64,000 nucleotides of DNA from DRYM01 sp964564025. Lineage in GTDB: Archaea; Thermoproteota; Thermoprotei_A; EX4484-217-1. Positions within the stretch are counted from its first letter, which is position 1, and each line of letters opens with the position of its first letter. Shown in pieces: positions 43,960 to 53,146 of the stretch. The translations under genes were made by a program, and so were the position numbers. The notes under the pieces were generated by a model, which did not search any database, had not been told where the DNA came from, and saw nothing but the letters and a program-made list of their open reading frames with translations. The stretch spans positions 1 through 64,000 of the forward strand of contig CAZLZO010000001.1 of the NCBI GenBank assembly GCA_964564025.1. Direction: 5' to 3'.

Positions 43960-44153
43960 CCATAAATCATCTCCTGTAGGCGCCGCCAACAACATGCCGA
44001 ATCAATATTGTTCAACACAGCTTAGTCTTAAAGAATTAGGTACTAATAAAAATATATTGCTGTAAACTATTCTATCGAAATGTACGTTAGTAGATACATA
44101 AAGAATTAACATTAGAGCTAATAAACACCAAGCACGTATGTTTTAATCAATAA

Positions 44154-45140
44154 TTACGCATGAATAAGTATTAAGTCTTTCATTGTTCTTAATCCTGGCC
44201 TTAAATTAACTAGGTTCTTAACTATATTTAATATCATAGCTACTGTAGCGTGATCGCCAGGTATTCCATTACTAATCCATTTTATTACATGATTATCGCA
44301 AACTATTTCTATAATGTCTTTATCTTCCTGACCTACCGAAGCTATAAATTTCACTTTCGCTTTTAACAAGCCACTTCTGTCATAGCCTTCCCCGTAACCC
44401 TCAATTCCCTTTACTTCTCCAGGCTTTATTTTAAAGAACTCTGTTTCTAAGTAAGTGTTTGAAATTAATGGTTGCTGTTTTTCAACAACATTAACTATGC
44501 CTAATCCAACAATTTCTGATAAAAGCATTAGTGATTCAGCATATCCTACATGGCCTGTTATTTCACCTTTACTTAGTTTCTTAGCGAACTCTTCCGGAGT
44601 AAGGCCTAATCCTATTTTCTTTTGAAAACTAAACCTTCTTTTACTGGCATCTATGAACCTTGAAACACTTATCTCCTTAACCTTAGTGCATACTGAAGTT
44701 AGAAACGCTGGTAAGCTATCAAAAACGAATCCCGGATTAATTCCTGAACCTATTACTATGACGTTTCTTTCTAAAGCTTCCCTATCCAGCTTTTCAGCTA
44801 AATCAGGGTATTTAAGCCACGGATAAGCTAGTGTTTCACATGTTGAAACAACATGTGCACCATACTTTATAGCTAGCATTATTTGGTCGTAAACTTCATT
44901 CAAATAGGAACCTGTAGCATGAATTACAACATAGGGTTTCGCTTTTTCAAAAACATCCTCAGGATCTGATGAAACCTTTATTCCCAAAGGTTTTATTCCT
45001 AATACCTCTCCAATATCTTTACCAACTATTTCCTCATTAACGTCTATTACGCCAGCTATTTCTAAAATACCAGTATTAATTATTTCCTTAGCTATCATTC
45101 TCCCTATATATCCGAAACCGTAAAGTACGGTTGTTCTCAA
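44154..45140 (-). CDS. DapB-like dehydrogenase (2,4-diaminopentanoate dehydrogenase-like)
   Basis: About 328 residues. A Rossmann domain begins at once (TTVLYGFGYIGRMIAKEI), followed by the dihydrodipicolinate-reductase-like core (VVIHATGSYLNEVYDQIM, HVVSTCETLAYPW, GSGINPGFVFDSLPAFL). The C-terminal part fits the 2,4-diaminopentanoate dehydrogenase (Ord) type in amino-acid breakdown, but archaeal members of the group are often of unknown substrate. Start TTG 45140 is chosen from the fold and from a TATA-like TTTAAATA near 45177-45184 on this strand; a longer frame to 45218 contains the promoter. It is divergent from the PhoU gene. Confidence 0.75.
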   Translation of the reverse strand: MRTTVLYGFGYIGRMIAKEIINTGILEIAGVIDVNEEIVGKDIGEVLGIKPLGIKVSSDPEDVFEKAKPYVVIHATGSYLNEVYDQIMLAIKYGAHVVSTCETLAYPWLKYPDLAEKLDREALERNVIVIGSGINPGFVFDSLPAFLTSVCTKVKEISVSRFIDASKRRFSFQKKIGLGLTPEEFAKKLSKGEITGHVGYAESLMLLSEIVGLGIVNVVEKQQPLISNTYLETEFFKIKPGEVKGIEGYGEGYDRSGLLKAKVKFIASVGQEDKDIIEIVCDNHVIKWISNGIPGDHATVAMILNIVKNLVNLRPGLRTMKDLILIHA

Positions 45141-45287
45141 TTTTCCACATCCATATAATGTACTCTTATGAGTAATGTATTTAAACTCATATACTATAGA
45201 GTTTAAATATTTTTGCAAGGCTTCTAATTATAATATATAGAGGTTGGGAATATTAGAAAGCCAAATTCTAATGTTAGAAGGGAAGGT

Positions 45288-46310
45288 GTGCTTAGGAAAG
45301 TTCAGTTAACAGGCGGTGCAACACTCATAGTTTCCCTACCTAAAGAATGGGTTAAGAGAGTTAACCTTAAACCAGGAGACTATGTCGTAATTATACCTCA
45401 ACCTGATAACTCACTAAAAATATCATTAGCTACTGAAGATAAGAAAAGCCTTGAAACAACTTTGAAAGTATCTTCTCGGATGAGTCCTACAATTGCTCTT
45501 AGAGAATTTGTAGCAAGATATCTTTTAGGCTACAATACCATAAAGGTTGTTTTAGCTGATGGCACTAGGAGGCAAAGAGAAACAATAAGGGACTACATGG
45601 CTAGGTCACTTATAGGAGTGGAGATTGTTGAGGAATCAAAGAATCTCATGGTTGTTCAATGTTTAGCAGGTTATTCTGAATTACCTCTTAAAACAGCTTT
45701 AAGAAGAATGTCTAATACAACATATTACATGATATCTGATGTAATAGCCAACATTAGGGAACCGAGTGATGAATCCCTTGAAGACATAGTTAAGAGAGAT
45801 GATGATGTAGATAAATTTTACCTATATATTGTTAGGCAAATGAACCTTGTTTCACAAGGTTTAATTTTACCTTATGAAGTAGGTCTTTCTAATGTTAGAG
45901 AAAGTGTAGAATACGTTATGATATCTAAGTCTATAGAGAGAATTGCTGATCACGCCGTAAGAATTGCTGAGTCTTTAAGAAAGCTTATGAGAGAAAACGT
46001 GTTTTTAGATGAAACAATCAGAGATGCTATTTATGAATACGGGAATAATGCTCTTGAACTTTATCTTTCAGCTATCAAAGCCCTCTTTAAGAGAGACTCT
46101 ATAACAGCCCATGACGTAATAGATAGATCAGAGGAAATGAGAATTATGGAAAATGAAATCCTTAAATTAATACTTTACTCTGGAGGAGACATAGTTAAAA
46201 AGGCATTATCATTAAGGATAATTTTAGAAAGCTTCAAGAGAATAGGTTTTTATAGTATGGACATTTCAGAGCATGTAATAAGTCTTCTCCTTGAACCCCC
46301 GAAGAAATGA
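45288..46310 (+). CDS. PhoU-domain regulator with AbrB-type N-terminus
   Basis: A 340-residue archaeal PhoU-family regulator. Residues 1-about 50 are an AbrB-like DNA-binding domain (VQLTGGATLIVSLPKEWVKR, then LKPGDYVVIIPQ). Two PhoU three-helix domains follow, with metal-binding-type motifs SKSIERIADHAVRIAESL and FKRIGFYSMDISEHVISLLL. Such proteins respond to phosphate status in bacteria; archaeal targets are unknown. Start GTG 45288 with GGAAGGT upstream. No phosphate transporter genes are next to it. Confidence 0.83.
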   Translation: MLRKVQLTGGATLIVSLPKEWVKRVNLKPGDYVVIIPQPDNSLKISLATEDKKSLETTLKVSSRMSPTIALREFVARYLLGYNTIKVVLADGTRRQRETIRDYMARSLIGVEIVEESKNLMVVQCLAGYSELPLKTALRRMSNTTYYMISDVIANIREPSDESLEDIVKRDDDVDKFYLYIVRQMNLVSQGLILPYEVGLSNVRESVEYVMISKSIERIADHAVRIAESLRKLMRENVFLDETIRDAIYEYGNNALELYLSAIKALFKRDSITAHDVIDRSEEMRIMENEILKLILYSGGDIVKKALSLRIILESFKRIGFYSMDISEHVISLLLEPPKK

Positions 46311-46322
46311 CTTTTTAACTTT

Positions 46323-46592
46323 TTAATTTTCAACATCTGGATTCCAAGCTCTAATTTCCCTGTAAAATTTAAGCACTTCAGAAGGCCATTTAACAACATA
46401 GTGTAACTTTATGGTTACACCATTCACTCTTTTTTCACCATCATAAACCATTTTAACTTCAACATCTGCTTCCTCTAATCCTAATACTGTTAAAACAGCT
46501 CTTACAGCTGATTCATAGTCGTCTGCTGGAACATCTCTAATAACCCACTCATCTCCTTCAACAATTAATTTAACATCAAACTTTTTAGGCAA
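46323..46592 (-). CDS. Small hypothetical protein
   Basis: About 89 residues when started at TTG 46592, which has an excellent GAGGTGG ribosome site (46599-46605) six bases upstream; a longer frame to 46679 would overlap the next upstream gene. Alpha/beta pattern KKFDVKLIVEGDEWVIRDVP, then ESAVRAVLTVLGLEEADVEV and a C-terminal VKWPSEVLKFYREI. No family recognised. It is probably co-transcribed with the membrane protein just upstream. Confidence 0.6.
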   Translation of the reverse strand: MPKKFDVKLIVEGDEWVIRDVPADDYESAVRAVLTVLGLEEADVEVKMVYDGEKRVNGVTIKLHYVVKWPSEVLKFYREIRAWNPDVEN

Positions 46593-46638
46593 ATAATTCC
46601 ACCTCAAGCCATACTCCATGTATTTAAGGGTTTTAAGC

Positions 46639-47055
46639 TTATATGCCTTTAATCTTGAAAGGAACGTGTCCAAAAACATGAGGAGGAATGCTCATTAAGC
46701 CTATTAAGAGAAAACCTAAAACTACAGCTATAATTACTGCTAAAACTATAACTGTTATAACTGATACTATGTAAAGTAAAGCCGCTTTACCCCAGCTAAC
46801 ATCGTAAACGTTTTTAATTACCCATAAATACGCGATAAATCCTATGATTAGCGAGAGAAACCATGAGCCTGTAATAGCTAAGGTGAAGGCGTAAACAACT
46901 ACGGTAACTATTCCTCCAGCAACAGTAGCTATGATAGCGTTCAATAAACTTGACTTCTTAACACCTAATATTTTAGACGCTAGCCATAGCGGTACACTTG
47001 AAATAACTATTAACAAGAAGTAAACAAGTAATGTAATAAGCAGTGTCGTAAACAT
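46639..47055 (-). CDS. Four-span membrane protein, unknown
   Basis: About 138 residues, almost entirely hydrophobic: spans near residues 4-25, 40-62, 63-85 and 92-118, with KKSSLLNAIIATVAGG between the first and second. ATG 47055 (AGGTGAT upstream) is preferred over GTG 47064. It ends in SIPPHVFGHVPFKIKGI. Function unknown. Confidence 0.6.
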   Translation of the reverse strand: MFTTLLITLLVYFLLIVISSVPLWLASKILGVKKSSLLNAIIATVAGGIVTVVVYAFTLAITGSWFLSLIIGFIAYLWVIKNVYDVSWGKAALLYIVSVITVIVLAVIIAVVLGFLLIGLMSIPPHVFGHVPFKIKGI

Positions 47056-47196
47056 TTTAATCACATCACCTTATCTTTGATGCTTAAGCTCTTATATATC
47101 ATTTTTCACATAGCTTAAAGAGAATTAATATAATAAAGTATTAAAGAAAAAACTTTAATACAAGTTTTTTCTTTAGTAACTAATCCGGTAAAAACC

Positions 47197-48246
47197 ATGA
47201 ATTCCAGCATGGTTTTTGAGAGAAGCAGAATGTATAATGTAGGTTTTGACACTATTGTTGATTTCTTCTATAGATTAAGTGACGTAGCTGATGAGCTTAA
47301 ATCTGATGGCCTATGGTTTAGATATGGACCAGAAGCTTTACCTGAAACAATAAAAGTACCGAAAAGAGGTACTTTGAGGGTCAAGTATGGTTTTCCGGTG
47401 TTTCAGAAAGGTGGTGTATGCATGGACGTAACTAATGTTGAGCAAGCACAAATAGCTGAAGATGCCGGTGCTGTTTCAGTTATGGTGCTTGATAAGCTTC
47501 CATACGATGTTAGAATGGCTGGAGGTGTTGCCAGAATGGCTGACGTTAAAGTTATTGAGGAAGTAATGAGCAGTATAACGATACCTGTAATGGCGAAGGT
47601 AAGAATAGGGCACTACATGGAAGCACGAATCCTTGAAACCATAGGAGTAGACATGATAGATGAAAGTGAAGTACTTACACCAGTAGATGAAAAACATCAT
47701 ATAAACAAGTGGGAATTCAAAATACCATTCGTTAATGGAGCTAGGGAATTAGGGGAAGCGCTTAGAAGAATAACTGAAGGAGCATCAATGATTCGAACAA
47801 AAGGCGAAGCAGGTACTGGCAATGTGGCTGAAGCAGTTAGACACATGAAGCTAATAATGAATGAAATCTCAGTTTTAAAAAGGCTCCCCCCTGAAGAAAG
47901 AATGAGGAAAGCTAGAGAATATGGAGTACCATACGAGCTCGTAGACTTAACTGCTAAGTTAGGTAGACTTCCAGTAGTTAATTTTGCAGCTGGAGGAATA
48001 GCTACACCCGCTGATGCAGCATTAATGATGTGGCTTGGAGCAGATGGGGTTTTCGTAGGTTCCGGGATTTTCAAAAGCCGCGACCCAAGAAATAGGGCTG
48101 AAGCCATAGTTTTAGCTACTAGCATGTGGGATGATCCTGAAGCTATTGCTGAAGCTCAGAGAATGATAAGTGAAGCCAAGAGTATGATGGGAATAGATAT
48201 ACGCAAGTTAAAACCTGAAGAACTTCTTCAAGTAAGAGGAGTTTAA
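47197..48246 (+). CDS. pdxS: Pyridoxal 5'-phosphate synthase lyase subunit PdxS
   Basis: Makes pyridoxal phosphate from ribose-5-phosphate, glyceraldehyde-3-phosphate and ammonia supplied by PdxT. The catalytic lysines lie in VMVLDKLPYDVRMAGG and MIRTKGEAGTGNVAEAV. The other signatures are present, including FAAGGIATPADAALMMWLGA and VFVGSGIFKS. The chain (349 residues) carries an N-terminal extension of about 65 residues (FDTIVDFFYRLSDVADEL...) typical of crenarchaeal PdxS. Starts at ATG 47197 or 47230 are possible. It is followed 1 base later by pdxT. Confidence 0.94.
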   Translation: MNSSMVFERSRMYNVGFDTIVDFFYRLSDVADELKSDGLWFRYGPEALPETIKVPKRGTLRVKYGFPVFQKGGVCMDVTNVEQAQIAEDAGAVSVMVLDKLPYDVRMAGGVARMADVKVIEEVMSSITIPVMAKVRIGHYMEARILETIGVDMIDESEVLTPVDEKHHINKWEFKIPFVNGARELGEALRRITEGASMIRTKGEAGTGNVAEAVRHMKLIMNEISVLKRLPPEERMRKAREYGVPYELVDLTAKLGRLPVVNFAAGGIATPADAALMMWLGADGVFVGSGIFKSRDPRNRAEAIVLATSMWDDPEAIAEAQRMISEAKSMMGIDIRKLKPEELLQVRGV

Positions 48247-48247
48247 A

Positions 48248-48850
48248 ATGAAGATAGGTATTTTAGCATATCAAGGAGGAGTTTATGAACATAAGTATAT
48301 GCTACATAAAGCCTTAAGTAAACTAGGTATCAGCGGCGAAGTTATTCTCGTAAAAAAGCTTCACCAACTAAGAAACCTGGATGGAATAGTTATTCCAGGA
48401 GGTGAAAGTACAACAATAGGTAAAATAGCCGAGAAAACAGGTGTCTTAAGCATCTTAAGAGACTTAATAAAGGAAGGTCTTCCAGCCTTTGGCACATGCG
48501 CTGGAACCATAATGATGGCTAAGAAGGTTAGAGACAGTGTTGTTGGATCGGTTCATCAACCACTACTTGGAGTTATGGATATTGAGGTCATAAGGAACTA
48601 CTATGGTAGGCAAAGAGAAAGTTTCGAAATAGATCTTCAAATATCAAAGCTCGGCAATAAGCCCTTTAGAGGAGTTTTCATTAGAGCACCAGCGATAACT
48701 AATGTGTGGAGTGATGTTTCACCATTAGCTAAAGTTGAAGGAATCATTGTTGCTGCAGAGCAAAAACATATGCTTGCCACAACATTTCATCCGGAACTAA
48801 CAAGTGATACACGGTTCCATGAACTATTCATAAACATCATTAAAAGGTGA
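48248..48850 (+). CDS. pdxT: Pyridoxal 5'-phosphate synthase glutaminase subunit PdxT
   Basis: Class I glutamine amidotransferase of 200 residues that feeds ammonia to PdxS. Motifs: IPGGESTTIGKIAE, the nucleophile Cys in PAFGTCAGTIMMA, IRAPAIT and the catalytic His-Glu in TTFHPELTSD. The ATG lies 1 base after the pdxS stop, so the pair is an operon. Confidence 0.94.
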   Translation: MKIGILAYQGGVYEHKYMLHKALSKLGISGEVILVKKLHQLRNLDGIVIPGGESTTIGKIAEKTGVLSILRDLIKEGLPAFGTCAGTIMMAKKVRDSVVGSVHQPLLGVMDIEVIRNYYGRQRESFEIDLQISKLGNKPFRGVFIRAPAITNVWSDVSPLAKVEGIIVAAEQKHMLATTFHPELTSDTRFHELFINIIKR

Positions 48851-48856
48851 GCAATT

Positions 48857-49588
48857 ATGAAGTCTTCAAGAGCATCTAAAGCTAAACTTACAGCATACAT
48901 AGCTACATTTACTGCATTAGTATTCGCAGCAACATCAGTTATTGTCGTTGAAACACCAGCTACCAAAGGATTCTTTAACTTAGGAGAAACCATGGTTTAC
49001 ACTGCAGCATTACTTGGAGGAACCCTAGTAGGATGTTTTGCTGGAGGCGTGGGTTCAGCTCTTGCTGACTTATACTTAGGATATCCACACTATGCTCCAG
49101 GAACATTGGTAATAAAGGGTATTGAGGGACTTATAGTAGCTTATTTATCTTTAAGATTTAGGAGGCTCAATATTGCCCAATGGAAAGCTATCTCAATAAT
49201 TTCAGCATTAATTGCTTTCGGATTAATCGTAGGTCTCGGATACACTTACTATAGAGGAGAAACAATACTTTACTTCCTAGGGTCTGAAACAAGATTCTCA
49301 ATACCTGGAGAACTATGGTTTATTCTAGGGTTACTTTTTGCAACAGGAATACTGTATTTAGGGTTTAAGTACGACCCCAAAGTTGGCGGAGACGTTTATG
49401 CGATAATCTTGGGAGGATTAGAAATGGTTTTAGGATACTTTACATACCAAGTATTTGTACTAAAGTATCCACCAATGGTTGCTGCACTCGAAATACCAGT
49501 TAATTTAGGACAAGCAACAATAGGGTTGCTTGTAGCATTACCTTTAGCAAGAACCATTAAGGCTATGGGGGCTAAAGTGGAGACTTGA
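48857..49588 (+). CDS. ECF transporter substrate-binding (S) component
   Basis: A 243-residue integral membrane S component with about six spans. Typical are the N-terminal TAYIATFTALVFAATSVIVV, then FNLGETMVYTAALLGGTLVG and AGGVGSALADLYLGYPHYAP, the ECF S-family pattern. It lies 6 bases after pdxT and overlaps the ATPase gene, so vitamin B6 or a precursor is a natural guess for the substrate; thiamine-like vitamins remain possible. The region YYRGETILYFLGSETRFSIP is an insertion I cannot assign. Confidence 0.8.
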   Translation: MKSSRASKAKLTAYIATFTALVFAATSVIVVETPATKGFFNLGETMVYTAALLGGTLVGCFAGGVGSALADLYLGYPHYAPGTLVIKGIEGLIVAYLSLRFRRLNIAQWKAISIISALIAFGLIVGLGYTYYRGETILYFLGSETRFSIPGELWFILGLLFATGILYLGFKYDPKVGGDVYAIILGGLEMVLGYFTYQVFVLKYPPMVAALEIPVNLGQATIGLLVALPLARTIKAMGAKVET

Positions 49589-51126
49589 TAAAGATAGAGA
49601 ATCTATGGTATAGATATGGTAGTGGAGAACGTTGGGCCTTAAAAAACATAAATTTATTTTTGAAACCAGGCGAAATAGGGTTAATTGTAGGCCCTAATGG
49701 GTCTGGAAAAACAACATTAGCTAAGGCGATAGCTGGTATACTTCCAGAATTTTACTCAGGTGAATTATGTGGAAAAGTAATTGTTAATACAGTTAATGTT
49801 CTAGACAAACCTGAAGAGGCATTTAGATACGTTGGTTACGTGGGGGAAGACCCTGAAGTTCAATTAGTAACATTAACAGTTAAAGATGAAGTTATGTTTG
49901 GCCCATCAAATTTAGGATTACCTCTTAAAGAAATTGTTGAGAGAGCTAATTGGGCATTAAGAGTTTCTGGGGCCGAAAATCTCAAAGATAGAACTATTTT
50001 CGAGTTAAGCGGCGGAGAAATGCAGAAAGTAGCTTTAGCATCAATCTTGGCCTTAAAACCTAAAGTACTTATTCTCGACGAACCAACAGCGTTTATTGAA
50101 GCACCTTTAGCTAAAAAATTTTACGAGAAACTAAGAGATATAGCTAAAAAGGAATCCATAACTATAATGCTTATAGAACACAAGTTAAACCATGTAATTA
50201 ATATTGCCGATAAGATATTTGTTTTAAAGAATGGAGAAATAGTTTTTCAAAAGAACGTAAAGGAGCTAACGTTCTCTGATATCATGAATAATCCTATGCC
50301 TAAGCCTATAGAGACCTTATTTGGGAAGATAGCTAGTAAAGAAGGTTATGAAGCTAAGCCTTTGTCACGCGTAGTACTTAGTGAAAACACATCTAACATA
50401 GTGGAAATTGAAAGTTTATGGTATAAATATCCTAGATCAAAAAATTATGCTTTAAAAAACGTAAATTTGAAAATTCCCAGAGAAGCAAAAGTGGGTCTTT
50501 TAGGACCTAATGGCTCAGGTAAGTCAACTCTAATTAAGATAATTGCTGGAATAATTAAGCCACAAAGAGGCGTTATTAGAATTTATGGAGAATTTCTTAA
50601 AGCTAAAATAGGTTATGTTCCTCAGAATCCTACTCTTTCCTTCACCCAACCAACACCTTATAAGGAAGTTTATGAAACAGCTAAAAAGCTTAAGTTAGCT
50701 AATCCTGAGTATGAAGCATGGAAATCTCTAAAAATGCTAGGACTAGAAGAATACGCCGAAAAACCCGTGTTGCACTTAAGTTATGGTTTCAGAAGAAGAC
50801 TATCTATTGCTTCAGCTTTAGTAGGTAAGCCGAGACTTCTACTTCTCGATGAACCAACAGCTTACTTAGACTTCGATGGTAAAGTAGAGTTAATTGAAGT
50901 ATTAAACACTATAGCGAAGGAGTATAAGACAACATTAATCATAGCTTCTCATGATACTTGGTTTATTAGTGAAATTTGCGATTTAGCTGCAATACTTCAT
51001 AGAGGCTCGATAAGATTTGTAGGCGAAATAGATAGCATTCTAAAGCTTCCTGAAATAGAAAGCTATGGTATAGAAAACCCGTTTCATGGAGGTGTAAGCG
51101 TAATTGATTTTATGGATACTCGATAA
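49585..51126 (+). CDS. ECF transporter ATPase, two ATP-binding domains fused
   Basis: A 513-residue fusion of the two ECF ATPases (EcfA and EcfA'). First half: Walker A GPNGSGKTT, signature LSGGEMQKV, Walker B LILDEPTAFIEAP, H-loop LIEHKL. Second half: Walker A GPNGSGKST, signature LSYGFRRRL, Walker B LLLDEPTAYLD, H-loop IASHDT. The first half has lost the usual D-loop (IEAP in place of LDP) and the second has LSYG for LSGG, so the two sites probably differ in activity. TTG 49585 overlaps the S-component stop. Confidence 0.88.
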   Translation: MIKIENLWYRYGSGERWALKNINLFLKPGEIGLIVGPNGSGKTTLAKAIAGILPEFYSGELCGKVIVNTVNVLDKPEEAFRYVGYVGEDPEVQLVTLTVKDEVMFGPSNLGLPLKEIVERANWALRVSGAENLKDRTIFELSGGEMQKVALASILALKPKVLILDEPTAFIEAPLAKKFYEKLRDIAKKESITIMLIEHKLNHVINIADKIFVLKNGEIVFQKNVKELTFSDIMNNPMPKPIETLFGKIASKEGYEAKPLSRVVLSENTSNIVEIESLWYKYPRSKNYALKNVNLKIPREAKVGLLGPNGSGKSTLIKIIAGIIKPQRGVIRIYGEFLKAKIGYVPQNPTLSFTQPTPYKEVYETAKKLKLANPEYEAWKSLKMLGLEEYAEKPVLHLSYGFRRRLSIASALVGKPRLLLLDEPTAYLDFDGKVELIEVLNTIAKEYKTTLIIASHDTWFISEICDLAAILHRGSIRFVGEIDSILKLPEIESYGIENPFHGGVSVIDFMDTR

Positions 51127-51820
51127 AATAAGGGTTGCACTAACATTTTCCCAAGAGAATACTCCACTATCCAAAGCCCATGTAGGTTTTAAATTCCTCT
51201 CACTAATACTCTTCTTTATCTCAATAACTTTAGTAGACAATGTATATGGGATCGCTTTAATTTCGACATACCTGGTTTTAGTAACGCTAATGTCTAAAAA
51301 TTTAAGAATACTCTACGAGAGCTCATTAGCTGTAGTAGTACCCATAGCTTTACTCGGATTTTTTGCTTGGATTTTTTCACCTACAGGAATATTTTCCTAC
51401 GAAACTTTGGTTTATGTCTTATCTCTTGTAGCTAGAATTTATTTGCTAGCTGTATCTTTCCTAATAATGTTTTCTACAACTAACCCTTCACAACTAGCTT
51501 GCTTTCTTGAGAAACACGGATTACCTTTAGTTTTTTCACAATCACTAATTCTTACATGGAGACTAATACCTTTAGTGCTTAAGGATGTTATCGAATCCGT
51601 AATGTCCATTAAACTAAGAAAATTTCCAAGTACGAGGGCATTAATTCCTGTTACAGCAGTAGCTATTGAAAGAGCAAACATGGTTTCTGAAACTCTTTAC
51701 GTTAAGGGATTAGGGTTTAAAGAAAGAAGAACAATTATCTCTTCTCCAGGAATCCTTAGTTATGGATTAATTTTAACCATATACTCTTTAATATTACTCG
51801 TTTTAGTTTTAATTTTATAG
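51104..51820 (+). CDS. ECF transporter transmembrane coupling component EcfT
   Basis: A 238-residue membrane protein with four to five spans and a cytoplasmic coupling part. SIKLRKFPSTRALIPVTAVA and ERANMVSETLYVKGLGFKER hold the helices that contact the ATPases. Start TTG 51104 overlaps the ATPase gene by 23 bases. With the S component and fused ATPase it completes a group of ECF importer genes. Confidence 0.8.
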   Translation: MILWILDKIRVALTFSQENTPLSKAHVGFKFLSLILFFISITLVDNVYGIALISTYLVLVTLMSKNLRILYESSLAVVVPIALLGFFAWIFSPTGIFSYETLVYVLSLVARIYLLAVSFLIMFSTTNPSQLACFLEKHGLPLVFSQSLILTWRLIPLVLKDVIESVMSIKLRKFPSTRALIPVTAVAIERANMVSETLYVKGLGFKERRTIISSPGILSYGLILTIYSLILLVLVLIL

Positions 51821-51897
51821 TTTTTACCTAGTAACACTTTCCCCTTATATATTTCGAAGTAATACATTTAAGTTAAGGACAGGGGATTGAGGAGGAA

Positions 51898-52599
51898 ATG
51901 TCCGAGACATTCTATATTGCTGAAACAAAAAAGTTCTCAAATAGGAAGTTTTTTGTAGTACTTTTGGCCGTATTGGCTGCTTTTTTATCAGTACTTTTTC
52001 AGGGTTACAATATACTCATTCACTCTATATGTTTTGGAACATTTCTCTTTTTAATACATGATGTACTTGTTTCTAAAGAACCTGGCGAAACACATTATCT
52101 CTACTTCGGCTTAAGAATATGGGTTAGTGTGACCATAACACTTTACTTAGGAATATTAAGTGGGGTCATTTTTTCAATAATTCGTACGGAAGAATCTATA
52201 GAGTTAGTGAAAACTGTAGGTGAAGCTTTAATTTCGTTAAAGAATCCGATAATGATATTTCTCTTTAACTTGCCTAAGGGGCTTCTTGGAGCGATACCAT
52301 ATGCTGGACCATTTATAATAGGGGTTGCTGGGGGGAATTCAGGGTTCATTATGGGAACAGCACTATATCATATTTTTATAGGAGGAGAAGAGTTTAGAGC
52401 TATAATTACATCCCTTATAGCTTTTCACCCTTATGGGTTTTTAGAAATTCTTTCTTATAGCATGTTCATTACTGCATCGCTCTATGCTAGAAGAAGAATG
52501 TGGGGTGATGTAGTAAAAATTATTGGAATAGCTACTTTACTCTTAGTAGCTGCGGCTTACCTTGAATTCTGGGAAGTCTCATTTTTAAGTAAATACTGA
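51898..52599 (+). CDS. SpoIIM-like (DUF95) membrane protein
   Basis: A 233-residue protein with about five spans. The pattern of a long hydrophobic N-terminal region, GAIPYAGPFIIGVAGGNSGFI and the late AFHPYGFLEILSYSMFITAS fits the SpoIIM/DUF95 family, in which the PHG-x-E-I motif before the last helices is conserved. In archaea it is linked to membrane shape or transport but is unassigned. AGGAGGA precedes ATG 51898. It is 77 bases after ecfT and may be in the same operon. Confidence 0.65.
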   Translation: MSETFYIAETKKFSNRKFFVVLLAVLAAFLSVLFQGYNILIHSICFGTFLFLIHDVLVSKEPGETHYLYFGLRIWVSVTITLYLGILSGVIFSIIRTEESIELVKTVGEALISLKNPIMIFLFNLPKGLLGAIPYAGPFIIGVAGGNSGFIMGTALYHIFIGGEEFRAIITSLIAFHPYGFLEILSYSMFITASLYARRRMWGDVVKIIGIATLLLVAAAYLEFWEVSFLSKY

Positions 52600-52867
52600 T
52601 ATTAATTGATTACATACATTTTTTAGCATATATTTAAATTAGAACCTTTATTACTTACGTGAACCATTTTTAAACAGATCCTCCCCAAACTATTTACCAT
52701 AATTCACTGCTTGATGTATGTGAAATAATTTTACCTAATTAGGAAACGTAGTTTGTTTAAGGTAAGTTGTTAGAAACGGAAACACGTTGACTTTAAATTT
52801 GTACCGTAAGAACTTTTTCGAGAAATATTTAAGAATCCTTTTTGCCTTTAAAATCTAGGGTTCTGCG

Positions 52868-53146
52868 ATGACGACTTCTGAAGAGCGTGAACTAGTGAGG
52901 TATAGAAATGAGCTTGATGAATTCATTAGAGATCAAATGACTATTTTTAGGGAAATAGCCTTAAGAGTTAAAGACTATTTTGACACGTTCCTTATGGAAG
53001 CGGGAATGGACGATTTAGACCAGGTGGATAAGTCATTTTATTACGCATTTATACTTGAAATTTCTAGGTCAATATTCATTAATTGGAGTGTGTATAAAAG
53101 ACATAAGGAAGGATTTAGACATGACAAGAATAATGGGGCACGTTAG
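52868..53146 (+). CDS. Small charged helical protein, unknown
   Basis: A 92-residue soluble protein made largely of amphipathic helix (ERELVRYRNELDEFIRDQMT, then LRVKDYFDTFLMEAG). ATG 52868 lacks a ribosome site; a TATA-like AATATTTAAG near 52824-52834 suggests a leaderless message. No family recognised. It overlaps the convergent DUF1028 gene by 4 bases. Confidence 0.55.
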   Translation: MTTSEERELVRYRNELDEFIRDQMTIFREIALRVKDYFDTFLMEAGMDDLDQVDKSFYYAFILEISRSIFINWSVYKRHKEGFRHDKNNGAR

